A model generated the notes under the pieces. It saw only the letters and a list, made by a program, of their open reading frames with translations, did not search any database and was not told the DNA's origin. Shown here piece after piece: positions 11,970 to 23,600 of a stretch of DNA of 64,000 nucleotides (position 1 is the first letter of the stretch; each line of letters opens with the position of its first letter). The position numbers were made by a program, and so were the translations under genes. The DNA comes from Arcuatula senhousia. Its lineage: Eukaryota; Mollusca; Bivalvia; Mytilida; Mytilidae. The stretch spans positions 60,633,702 through 60,697,701 of the forward strand of contig OZ020307.1 in assembly GCA_963971305.1 (NCBI GenBank), in the 5' to 3' direction.

Positions 11970-12585
11970 AGATGGGAAGCCTGGGTGAATATTTTTAAAA
12001 ACAAAGGTTTAAACGGAGGAATCGTTTAATTATATGATGTATTTTTAATTTTTTAATTTTACATACTTATAGATTATAATACATGTTCAAATCTAGTGCG
12101 GATCAATTAAGACACCTGGCATAAGGGAGTTAATGATTATGTCGTTTTTAGACTTATCAGTTTAAACATATTTCTTTCGAAAAACAGACAAGCACCGTTA
12201 TACATTATGAACAAGCAATACAAGAACATGGATGGGATTCGGAAACAAGAAAAACTTATATAAATCCGTCTCCCTTACACGATATGAACAAGCACATATA
12301 ATATGTAACATCAACAATGGCTGTCCTAGCACATTATAAAGTTCTTAAATAAAGAAAAAAGTTTAACAAAAATGTTTACTGCTTAACTGCCCTGTTCCGT
12401 GTACTGCGCTGCCACCGCTCATCAAAAGAGAGAACTATATAATTATATTAAAAACGAAAGAATATGGAATATGTGCCAGAAAGACACGATCCACATATTG
12501 AAATGATTTTGATAAATTTTGATAATTTAAGTAGTTCCACATGTACACTTATAAATAAAGACTCTCGACTATAAATAAAAATTGG
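11970..12585. other. No recognisable gene
   Basis: AT-rich, nothing assignable. Confidence 0.45.
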
Positions 12586-13145
12586 TTATTGAAATCGTTT
12601 AGTCTTTTTAATATATTCGGAGGTTAGCTCGAAAATTTGTTTGTTTTCATCATCTGAAAGAAGACTATTTCCAAATAAAAGAGTCTGATAATCATAATTT
12701 TGTATTAATCCAATGGTAATGGGTCTTATTAAAGAATAATTACTGCATTCTTCTAAGAAGTGTTTCGTATTTTCTTCACGACCACAGGAGCACAGATTAT
12801 TCTCACGCAATTGTTTTTTGGAAAAGATGGTCATTTAGAGAGCTATTTTTCATTCTTAATCTCGAGAACAATATTTGTTCACTTCGTGAACCATAATGGT
12901 AATATTTAGGAACTTTACAAATATTATTTTTGAGATAAGTTTTCAGGTGAGATTTGGAAGGATTTGATGTAACAGTTGAAGGTAGGTTATTCCAGGCTTG
13001 AATCGACGACGGTAAAAACGAATTTTGATAGTAAGAAGTTCTAGTTCGTATAGTTCTGATGTTTTCGGACCGTCTTGTCCTGTGGTCGTGAATATCGTGA
13101 TTTTGTTTAGGAACTAATTCACTTAGACTTATTAGGGCAACTTAA
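12586..13145 (-). pseudogene. LINE ORF2 C-terminal fragment, minus strand
   Basis: The minus strand from 13145 reads RTRRSENIRTIRTRTSYYQN, FLPSSIQAWNNLPSTV, KYYHYGSRSEQILFSRLRMK, then, after a one-base shift in an A run near 12817, LCSCGREENTKHFLEECSNY. This order (WNNLP segment, GSR..ILxxRLR, then CxCG.xENxxHFxxEC) is the end of many animal LINE RT proteins. The RT domain itself is lost. Confidence 0.75.
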
Positions 13146-13149
13146 CGAT

Positions 13150-13860
13150 ACGTAGATACGTACGTCGCTTTTACGATTATCTCTAATCTAATTAAGACAT
13201 ATTGGGACGGTCACCGGACCGAATGCCGATACTTAGTCACGGTTCGACCGGGTGGGACATACAGCCCACTTACCCCTCTGTTAGTGCCACCTACTGACTT
13301 TTGGATTGAAAGGCGAGGGAAAAGTTCGGAAGCACTTTCTATATGGGACGGGCCGAATCCGATGTAGCCTACTGAATATTAAACGATGTTCCGCTGTATT
13401 TTAAACGACTGTCAACCGAAAGTCAATCGAACAATCGAATGTTAAACGAATGTCAATCGAATGTCGAATAAGAAACCAACTTCACATTGCTGAACCGAGC
13501 CAGGTAATTTTACTAACACTTTATATAGGCGAATAGAGTCTAAAGACTTTACTAACATGTTAAAGATATTTCGTACCCCTAATTTTATGTCGTATGGAAA
13601 GCCGTAGTGGATCTCCGCATTAACAATTTATTAACAATAGGTGTCAATATTAAAGGGGAAATGTTTAAGTTCCATGACTTCAACAATTCAATAATTTGAC
13701 GAATGTACAATTGATATGTCGAACGAGTGCTGCCTTAATGACTTTTAAGAAAAGCTTTTCATTCGATTGGCTTTGATCAATATAAAGTTAATGCAGTTGA
13801 TTATAAGAGAAATCTTTTGCGGAGTTTAGTAAAAATTACATGGATCGATTCGCGTGTTCC
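13150..13860. other. Unassigned DNA
   Basis: Contains short repeated AACGAATGTCAATCGAATGTC-like words around 13385-13470. No gene or clear element ends were recognised. Confidence 0.45.
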
Positions 13861-13873
13861 TAGGAGTGGCGAA

Positions 13874-14935
13874 GGTTAGCACTGCTGGTGGAGTTTTAAT
13901 TTCCCGAGGTTAGCCCATTCCGGCATCAACACTTTTGTGTTGGAAAATACATCAAAGCTTTAAATTATCCGTTTGAATTTCAAAATTGTCTAAACCCTAA
14001 GGTTCTTCCTACCCCAGACATAGGTTGATCATCTTAGTATTAATTTGGTTCCCCAAATAGGTATTTTTGGTTTTACTGTTCTTCGCTCTTCATAATCATA
14101 TAGTGTTTGGCTTTTTCAATATTTTTGGTAGAGCGCCTCTGATGAGTCTTGAATAGACCAAACGCGCGTCAGGCGTAGCAAAAATTATTGCCTGCAACTT
14201 TGTTGTCATTTTTATTTCGAACACACGTGAAAGTTAGCACTGCTGGTGGAGTTTTAATTCCCCGAGGTTAGCCCGCTCCGGCACCAACACTTTTGTGTTG
14301 GAGAATACATCAAAGCTTAAAATTATCCGTTTATATTTCAAAATTGTCTAAACCCAAAGGTTCTTCCTATCCCAGACATAGGTTGATTATCTTAGTAATA
14401 ATTTGGTTCCTTAGTTTGGTATTTTTTGGTTTTACTGTTCTATGCTCTGCATATTCATATAGTGTTTGGCATTTTCGATATTTTTGGTAGAGCGCCTCTG
14501 ATGAGTCTTGAATAGACGAAACGCTCGTCAGGCGTAGCAAAATTTATTGTCTGGAACTTTGTTGTCATTTGTATTTCGAACACACGTGAAGGTTAGCACT
14601 GCTGGTGGAGTTTTAGTTCCCCGAGGTTAGCCCGCTCCGGCACCAACACTTTTGAGTTGGAGAAAACATCAAAGCTTTGAATTATCCGTCGAAATTTTGA
14701 AATTGTCTAAACCCTAAGTTTCTTCCTACCCCAGACATAGGTTGATTATCTTAGTAATAATTTGGTTCCCTAAATTGGTATTTTTGGTTTTACTGTTCTA
14801 TGCTCTTCATATTCATACAGTGTTTGGCATTTTCAATATTTTTGGTAGAGTGCCACTGATGAGTCTTGAATAGATGAAACGCGCGTCAGGCGTAGCAAAA
14901 TTTATTGTCTGGAATTTTGTTGTCATTTGTATTTC
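13874..14935 (+). repeat. Three tandem copies of a roughly 358-bp repeat
   Basis: Monomers begin near 13874, 14232 and 14591 with GTTAGCACTGCTGGTGGAG. Each contains CCCCAGACATAGGTTGAT, GATGAGTCTTGAATAGA and GTCAGGCGTAGCAAAA. Single or partial monomers are scattered in both orientations at 2905, 18262, 18552, 23578 and 28048. There is no coding capacity. Confidence 0.85.
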
Positions 14936-14939
14936 ACCT

Positions 14940-15305
14940 AAAAATAAAAGATTAACAATTAACAATGGCAACACACAAAATCATTTAAGTTAAGTATCTG
15001 CATAACAAAAATTAACACACAACGTACACTTGTGGTCATGAATCTCTTTAAAAAACTTTCTGCATCTGTCAGAAAACCGGTTCTAAAACAAATATGCTGA
15101 CAGTTATAAAACTGTTCGCTTCTCAGCTGGCAGTTCGAGATCTCTTCTGTGCCATGGCATGCAGTTTTTGAACTGTTCTGTCCTCTGTCATCCGATTGGT
15201 ATCATTTCATACAAAAAAAAAAACAAAACAAAAAAAACAGGCGAATGTTGTTTTCGAATCTTTCTTTATTGCTTGGAACAAATAAAATCATAGTTTTTGA
15301 AACAC
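14940..15305. other. No recognisable gene
   Basis: Spacer between two tandem arrays. Confidence 0.45.
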
Positions 15306-15308
15306 AAT

Positions 15309-15753
15309 GCGACTTGGATGTGTGCCCCAGGCGGTTGACTGGCGTGGCCCTGTCATATTGAATGCCGAGGTTTTGATACACATAGCGACTTTGATGTGTG
15401 CCCCAGGCGGTTGACTGGTGTGGCCCTGTCATATTGAATGCCGAGGTTTTGATACACATAGCGACTTTGATGTGTGCCCCAGGCGGTTGACTGGCGTGGC
15501 CCTGTCATATTGAATGCCGAGGTTTTGATACACATAGCGACTTTGATGTGTGCCCCAGGCGGTTGACTGGTGTGGCCCTGTCATATTGAATGCCGAGGTT
15601 TTGATACATAGCGACTTGGATGTGTGCCCCAGGCGGTTGACTGGCGTGACCCTGTCATATTGAATGCCGAGGTTTTGATACACAAAGCGACTTGGATGTG
15701 TGCCCCAGGCGGTTGACTGGCGTGGCCCTGTCATAATGAATGCCGAGGTCTCC
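15309..15753. repeat. 76-bp satellite array, six units
   Basis: Units start at 15309, 15385, 15461, 15537, 15611 and 15687 (one is 74 bp). Consensus words are TGTGCCCCAGGCGGTTGACT, GGCCCTGTCATATTGAATGC and GAGGTTTTGATACACATAGC. Units are nearly identical, so the array is young or homogenised. Confidence 0.9.
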
Positions 15754-15759
15754 AGGCTA

Positions 15760-16800
15760 AACTGCAAAAATTCTGACCCCAAATTATAGGTGCATCAGTG
15801 TTTGGAAGATGTTTCGCTCCTAGCAAATTAAAAATCCTACTGCAGGTCTCGATATCCTAGCGTAAGACCCGTAATCCCCTTCAGGAGGCCAAATGCCTAA
15901 TCGTTTAATTCTTCCATTTACAGTTCCAATCCCTTATTGGCCAAGTGAACCAAATTTCTTCTCTCCTTCATCATTTCATGTTCAATCTCCCTGATATAGC
16001 CAAAGTCTGCAATCCCTTTTTTACCTGACATACTTAACCTAGTGTATTTTAGTATAGCTCTATGGGCTGAAGATTAAAGCTAGCAACAGCTTTTTCTTTA
16101 TCTGCATTTTTTAAATTCTATAAACGTATTTTTTTTCCTTTAATGAACAATTACCCCTTTAAGATTTATCAGGATAATTTGAACTTTTTTAAAAGTAAAC
16201 CTTAGTTTATGTACGACACATGCAACATTTTATCAGGACAAATAAAGAATAGTAGTACATAAATAAAAACAAACCTTATGACATTGGCAAACTTTTCTAG
16301 GGTAGTTTTTTTTGGTACAATTCTTTGCGTTCAAAATGGATTTTCAATCAGGACAAAATATCCGTATAATACCTCAGTAAACACTTTCAAAATAATTAAA
16401 TGTCTCATGGAATTAGAGGCAACGTTAAATGGTGTAAGTGATATTAGCCTTCAATCGACTGTGATCAAAAACGGCAGAAGCAGAACTTAAAAATTACAAA
16501 ATCAACCGCGGCTTACTTTTGAATGCTGTATGCAGTCTTTGTTGCTCACTCCTGAAAAATCGACCTGAAATTAATCCATTTTAAGATAAACGTATTCATC
16601 AATTGTAAAGTGACATTTTGACTCAATGAAGTCTTACATGTAAGTAAAGCTGTGGTTCTGAAAAGTATATGACCCTATATATTCTTATAATCTGCTATAT
16701 TTTATCTGTTTTTTAAAGAGATGCTACCCTACGTTGTATATAAGTAGCAGTGGCGATGTTTTTATTATATTTAGTTTCAAAATAAAGTTCCAAATTCCAT
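15760..16800. other. Unassigned DNA with a stray repeat piece
   Basis: About 16045-16125 resembles one unit of the 156-bp repeat at 9391 (GGGCTGAAGATTAAAGCTAG, CAACAGC). The rest is unassigned. Confidence 0.4.
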
Positions 16801-16804
16801 TCTT

Positions 16805-18260
16805 TACCGATTGACCGCTTTTGTTCTTCATATCGGTTACAACCGCCTATTCAGACCTGTCGAAGTTCCACATGAAAATAGTAGAGGCAACACTTCTATT
16901 TTTAAATAAAGTTTTTGATGCCATTAATTCAGTAAATATTCTACTTCCATTTTTAAAAAACAAAGGTTTTGATGCCATTAATTCAGTAAATATTCTACTT
17001 CATAAATCTGTTACGGCGCATATTCAATTACAAATTAATTTGGCGAGATTTCCAAATCAATGACCTAAATATCGTGAGCCTAGGCGAATCAATTGGAGCC
17101 GAAATATTAAAAAAGTAGTTGATTCAGTTGAAAACTATACCCCAAAAAAAATGGGCCAGGAATCATTAAGAGAAAGAAATGTCGTTTTGTCGGTCGGAGT
17201 GGGTTAAAGCTGTGCGGTCATCAGTTTTGAAAAGAATCAATTTTTTTAAGGGCTAAATGAGCACTAAAGCATATGATCCATTTTCATCAACGCTGATGTT
17301 GCAGAAAACTGTCTGTCTTACATGACAAATGTAATGTTGTACCTGCAGACAAAATACCATACAATATCATTTTTGTGTGCAAGAAACACTGTATTGACTG
17401 CTTCACAGCTGAATTACGAGTTGGTTGTACCAGCAATAGCAGAGCTACAACACTGTCTAAGGAGGAAATTATTGACAATCACAAATATGTCATTTCCTCC
17501 TTTGACCTCTCTGTTGTTGCTAACAATGATGTCATTGCATCCCTGTATTGGATTCCTAATAACATAAAAAGCCATACAAACAGTGCATTATTGCAGGTTG
17601 CAGGGTCATCAAAAATCCAATATAATTTGGCCTCCAGAAATATTATGATTATTGCTAATCTAGAAATAATTTCGATCAAATGTGGATCTTGAAGATTTCG
17701 AAAGATCTATTGGAGATTCTTAACTCGAAATCAGTTTCATCGTGCAACAGCATCGAAGCTTTTGATTTCTCCACTCTTTACACTTCTTTTCGCACGAACA
17801 ACTCACGATTGGCAGAGCTGATTAAACGCAGCTTTTTAAAGAGAGTGGAAAACGAAGTCACAAATATTTGGTAGACGTGTTTTTTCTGCAAACATTAGGG
17901 ATTCCAATGGCCAATTATTGTGCACATTTGCTTGCTGATTTGTTTCTACATTCATATGGAGTAGACTTCTTACAATCTCTTCAAAGAAGATCGTAGAATA
18001 GCTCTCTTTTAACCTCACGTTCCGTTATATTGATGATGTCCTTTTTCTTAACATTTTTCGATTTGTTAATTGTCTCCATCTCATATATCCTCAGGAACAT
18101 GAGATATAGGACACAGCGGATTCTAGGAAATCTGCTTCATATATAGATCAACATCTCGAAATTGACTCTCAAGAAAGACGTTCAACAAAGCTCTTAGACA
18201 AATGTGATGCCTTCAACTTTCAAATCGTCAATTTTCCTTTTTTGTGTAGCATCATTCCGC
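16805..18260 (+). pseudogene. Heavily decayed PLE copy
   Basis: It follows the copy at 48170-49255 closely: TTGACCGCT...CGGTTACAACCGCCTATTCA, GATGCCATTAATTCAGTAAA (duplicated locally at about 16916 and 16973), TTATTGACAATCACAAATAT, ATGTGGATCTTGAAGA, then RT motif B as NYCAHLLADLF and YIDDVLFL at about 18025. It has many stops, frameshifts and deletions, and the CxC segment is lost. It ends near 18260, where a copy of the 360-bp repeat begins. Confidence 0.75.
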
Positions 18261-18261
18261 C

Positions 18262-18345
18262 TCTGACATTGAATAGACAAAACGCGCATCAGGCATAGCA
18301 AAATTTATTATCTGGAACTTTCTTGTAATTTATATTTAGAACAAA
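18262..18345 (+). repeat. Partial 360-bp-family repeat
   Basis: End portion only (CATTGAATAGACAAAACGCG, CATCAGGCATAGC), directly joined to the preceding PLE remnant. Confidence 0.6.
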
Positions 18346-18551
18346 GGTTAATTTAAGGTTTGAAAGCCAAAAAAAAAATGACAAAAAGGACAGCTGCGAA
18401 AAATTAAGGGTCTATAAAAATGTTGTTTTCGTGCGTCGTAGTACAAAAATTGAGATAATCTTAACAGTGATGCAACAACACATTCTTCTTTGAGTTTGTC
18501 ATTCTCTAAGCTTTAAAAAGACACCGAAAGGAAATTCAAAATGGAGTGATC

Positions 18552-18770
18552 ATCAAATCTAAATTACAACGAAGTTCCAGATACATGTAACAGTTTTTGC
18601 TACGCTTGACGCGCGTTTTTTTTTTATTTCAAGACTTACATGTATTAGAGACATTTTTCGAATAAAATGGAATACTTAACAACAATATGAACATGAAACC
18701 CGAACTGGGGACCAAAGTATGACTGAGAACAACCTATGTTGGTGTAAGAACAACCTTACGGGAAATGACA
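18552..18770 (-). repeat. Partial 360-bp-family repeat, inverted
   Basis: AACGAAGTTCCAGATACATG, CTACGCTTGACGCGCG and AACTGGGGACCAAAGTATGA match the reverse strand of the family. 18771-20369 holds AT-rich DNA that is probably the FReD gene's 3' flank and UTR. Confidence 0.6.
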
Positions 18771-20369
18771 ATTTTTAAAAGTAACCGGACGGATAATTTC
18801 TTCTTCTAAATCTTTTATATTACATTATTTATCTAATTTCAATTGCTGCCTACATTGTTTAATTTCTGGAAACATTTGATTCAAACATTGCATATATATT
18901 CAAGTTCATTAACATAAACACCATAACTTCAGGCTAACGCAACGAGTACCCTGTTTATCCCTTTTGGAGCACCCGAGTTCTGTCACTTTGTGTTTCCCAA
19001 CCCTGATGTGTAAGTAATAGCGGAGCATTAAAATGGAATACAAGAGGGTTTTGGTACATTTAAACCTGTTTGTGCCAACCACATTTTTAAAAAAAAATGT
19101 TTCAATTCTTGCACACTATTATCTACAATTTCTCAAATATGTTTTTAAGAATGATCATCCTAGTTTCAATAACTTTATTGTTATTATAATTATTATTTAT
19201 TATTATTTTTTTTATTTGCAAATGAAATACGATTTACTGGTATTTCTCTTTTATGTTTATTTTTTTTTCCACATGGACTGCTGATTTTTTGAAACAATGG
19301 CTTTTCAGACCTTCTTCTTTTATTTTGTGTTTTTAGATCTTTTAAAGCATCGCATCATCATTATTCAAAAAGCCTATATATGCCATGCTTTATTAAAATA
19401 AGGTTAATAATGTTAAGATTTTAATAGTCATATTTTAAGTAACTCAAACAAACAAATAGAACATTGCAACCAGAGTATGCACCAAACAGAAGCTCATCTA
19501 TTGCTTGATGCATTCTAATTCTATGTTAATATTTCAATTTTTCGAGTGATGTTTGTTTTTGTGCGTTTTTACGGACAGTCATTGCACGAGAAACAATTTT
19601 ATTTACAATTACGTTAAGAAAAAAAAACAAGACAAATCAGATCACACACATATAGTGAAATACTTTTATTTATTTAAAGGTATAGTAGTAAAAGAAATAA
19701 ACAAATATACACAAAACTCTAGACTAAAGCAAAACAAAACATCTATAGATATCAACACATGAATTAATGCATTAGACATTAAATGTCCATTTGTCACCAA
19801 AAAAATATAAATATCAAAAAAAGAGAAAAAGTAAAAAATATAATTGGTCAAATATACATCGTTGTTCACGGAACTTCCCACTGGAAAAAATGACGACTAT
19901 GAGATTGCCTTGTTTCATACTTAATCAGTTTGGATTATTCTATTTCTGTCATGTGTTGTGATGTCTTTCTACGCGTCCAATGAGCCGATAAGCCTATTTG
20001 AATCAGGTTTAAAGTTCTTTCTTGTGGAATAAGCAACAAATATGTTTTCGACATTGTAATGCCTCCAATCACAGTGAAGCTTCTATGAATTCAGTGAGAA
20101 ATGTACCATGAATGTTATAACCTCTGTCTCTAGATATATTTTGATTAAGGATGCCTCAAAACATTCATGCTTTCTCTATGGTGCAAAATACCATATGACA
20201 TTCTTCGTGTACAAAATAAGTGTTAGTTGACTATAGTTATATGAAAAAAAAAAATAAAAGAACACTTTAAAATAGATATCTACATATATGTTCTATAATT
20301 AAGAATCCTCCCAACGAAACATAACAATATTGGCTAATGATGCTTGTTTGATTGGTCTACTCAAACAAT

Positions 20370-20617
20370 TCAATTCCTTCTGACCATCATAAATATAGTA
20401 CGTAGTGAACGCCTACTGCCATCTATTCGACTCCAATGACAAGAGCTTTTTGCTATTGTATTTGAGCTGAAACAGATTCCATTTAAATTCGTTTCTGTAC
20501 AAGCACGGAACCACCATCCACCAGGATACCAGATAGTGTTACAATTCCAAGGCCAACTATCATTATCTTGGTCACGTGTGCTAAACTGTTGTCCGGAATG
20601 ATATCGTAGACTGTCAC
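20370..20617 (-). CDS. FReD gene exon 5: C-terminal calcium and ligand region
   Basis: The exon is 248 nt and carries the stop codon TGA. It encodes [20 protein letters not shown], then [17 protein letters not shown] and NLNG, ending [12 protein letters not shown]. The DQDND loop and the following Cys pair are the calcium-binding and pocket region of ficolin/FREP-type domains. The sequence after NLNG has an extra Cys pair (ICFSS, SSCHW) in place of the more usual aromatic stretch. Confidence 0.9.
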
Positions 20618-23600
20618 CTGAAATAAAGATTTTTACATGAACATTTATTCACGATTATTATTGAAATTGTGTTATGCTTTTGTTAGAGATGTAGTTTAAA
20701 AAAAATAAGACATTTAAACTAGAGGCTCCCAGAAGCCTGAATCGCTCACCTGATCTCTTATGCCATAGTTTGAATAAATTTCACAAACTTTCAAGTATAC
20801 AAACTTGCAAAACAATCCTTTCAGTGGTTTCAGAGAAGATTTTTGGAAATCAGTTTACACTAATAGAAAAAAACAGTTAAAGGGCAATAACTCCTGTAAG
20901 GACCTTTTGATGCTGAACAAGCAAATTTGCTTCAGATTTTTCTCTATTTCTTATACTTTTTGAGTTATAAGCCAAAAACAATGGTCTGACCCCTTGTTCT
21001 ATTTTTAGCAATGGCGGCCATGTTGGTTGGTCGACATGTATATAATTCACAAACATGGTAGAAGACATCCTAAAGGTCAAGTGTACCAAGTTTCAAAGCA
21101 ATCCCTTCAGTGGTTTCAGAGAAGAAGATTTTTGAAAATCAGTGTACATTAATGGAAAAAAACAGTTAAAGGGGAACAACTCTCCAATGGCTGATCTAAC
21201 AATTTTGACTCTGAAATCAATGTTGTAGATCTGAATGAGCTTAACAATTCTGCAATGCTAACTTTTCCTCTAGCTCTAATGGTTTTCAAGATATTGTCCA
21301 AAAACCGCAAAAATGGTCAATTTTGACGATTAAAGGGCAATAACTCCTATAAGGAGTTGTTTCACAATTTTGACTCAATGGAGAGATTTGTAGAGTTTTT
21401 GATGCTGAACATGAGAAGTTGCTTCCGATTTTCTCTATCTCTTATATTTTTTGAGTTATAAGCCAAAAAAAATGGTCTGACCCCCCTGTTCTATTTTTAG
21501 CAACAATGGCCATGTTGGTTGGTCGACACGTATATAATTCACAAACTTGGTAGAGGACATCCTAAAGATCATGTACACCAGGTATCAATGCAATCCCTTC
21601 AGTGGTTTTAGAGAAGATGATTTTAGAAAATCAGTTAAAATTAATGGAAAAAAAAATTCAAGGGGAATAACTCTTAAACGGCTGATCTGACAATTTAGAC
21701 CCTGAAACAATTCTGCAATGCTAACTTTTTCTCTAGCTCTAACGGTTTTCAAAATATAGTCCAAAAACTGCAAAAATGGTCAATTTTGATGATTAAAGGG
21801 CATTAACCCCTATAAGGAGTCATTTCACAACTTCGACTCAATGGAGAGATTCGTAGAGCTTTTGATGCTGAACAAGGTAGGTTGCTTCGGATTTTCTGTA
21901 TCTCTTATACTTTTTGAGTTATAAGCCAAAAACAATGGTCTGACCCCCCTGTTCTATTTTTAGCAACGGCGGCCATGTTGGTTGGTCGACATGTATATGA
22001 TTCACAAACTTGGTAGAGGACATCCTAAAGATCATGTATACCAAGTATCAATGCAATGCCTTCAGTGGTTTTAGAGAAGAAGATTTTTGAAAATCAGTGT
22101 AAATTAATGGAAAAAACAGTTAAAGGGGAATTACTCTTAAACGGCTGATCTGACAATAATTAGACCCTGAAATCATTTTTGTAGATCTCAATAAGCTTAA
22201 CAATTCTGCAATGCTAACTTTTCCTCTAGCTCTAACGGTTTTCAAGATATAGTCCAAAAGCTGCAAAAATGGTCAATTTTGATGATTAAAGGGCAATAAC
22301 TCCTATAAGGAGTCGTTTCACAACTTTGACTCAATGGAGAGATTCGTAGAGCTTTTGATGCGGAACAAGGTAAGTTGCTTCGGATTTTCTCTATCTCTTA
22401 TACTGATTGAGTTATAAGCCAAAAACAATGGTCTGACCCCCCTGTTCTATTTTTAACAATGGCGGCCATGTTGGTTGGTCGACATGTGTATGATTCACAA
22501 ACTTGGTAGAGGACATCCTAAAGATCATGTATACTAAGTATCAATGCAATCCCTTCAGTGGTTTCAGAGAAGAAAATTTTTGAAAATCAGTGTAAATTAA
22601 TGGAAAAAAAAAACAGTTAAAGGGGAATAACTCATAAACGGCTGATCTGACAATTTAGACCCTGAAATCATTTTTGTAGATCTTAATAAGTTCAACAATT
22701 CTGCAATGCTAACTTTTTCTCTAGCTCTAACGGTTTTCAAGATATAGTCCAAAAACTGCAAAAATGGTCAATTTTGACGATTAAAGGGCAATAACTCCTA
22801 TAAGGAGTCGTTTCACAACTTCGATTCAATGGCGAGTTTCGTAGAGCTTTTGATGCTGAACAAGGAAAGTTGCTTTGGATTTTCTCTATCTCTAATACTT
22901 TTTTAGTTATAAGCCAAAAACAATGGTCTGACCCCCCTGTTCTATTTTAGCAACAGCGGCCATGTTGGTTGGTCGACATGTATATAATTCACAAACTTGG
23001 TAGAGGACATCCTAAAGATCTGTATACCAAGTATCAATACAATCCCTTCAGTGGTTTCAGAGAAGAAGATCTTTGAAGAAAAGTTAACGGACGACGGACG
23101 ACGGACGGACGACGGACGCTTAACGATGACAATAGCTCACATGACCCTCATCTTAATAGATAAGATGTAATCATAAGTATTCGTATTTCTATAGCGAAAA
23201 AAAATATATAATTGTGATAGTTAGTATTATAACATCACTTTAAATGCTAAACTGTAAATAAGTGTTTCGAAAAAGTTCAAGGTGGTTGTAAATAAAGAAC
23301 ACAAAAATAAATGGAAAATAAAATGTACCTGCTGTTCCACTGTAGCCATCAACATGAAGTCGGTATTTATCAGTACCATCATTTACCCAGAAATTTGAGT
23401 AATGCGCATGCCACCAAGTTCTGTCCCAAGTCTCCATAAGTATCATTAATTCGTTGGTCCCTGAACTTGTTAAGATATTCAAGGCATCGTTTCCTTAAAC
23501 GAAATTTGATAATAACTATTCTTTAATGGTGGTACACTGCATATATCGCATAACAAATTGTGAAAACTTTAGTTTAAATACAAATGACAACATAGTTCCA

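Noticed and set aside
15309..15753. CRISPR-like appearance of a regular repeat
   Set aside because: Units are whole-length tandem copies without unique spacers, in a eukaryotic context.
15202..15782. Overlapping minus-strand frames with repeated NLGIQYDRATPVNRLG-type protein
   Set aside because: They are produced by the stop-free 76-bp satellite in rotating phase; no start context or domain supports a gene.
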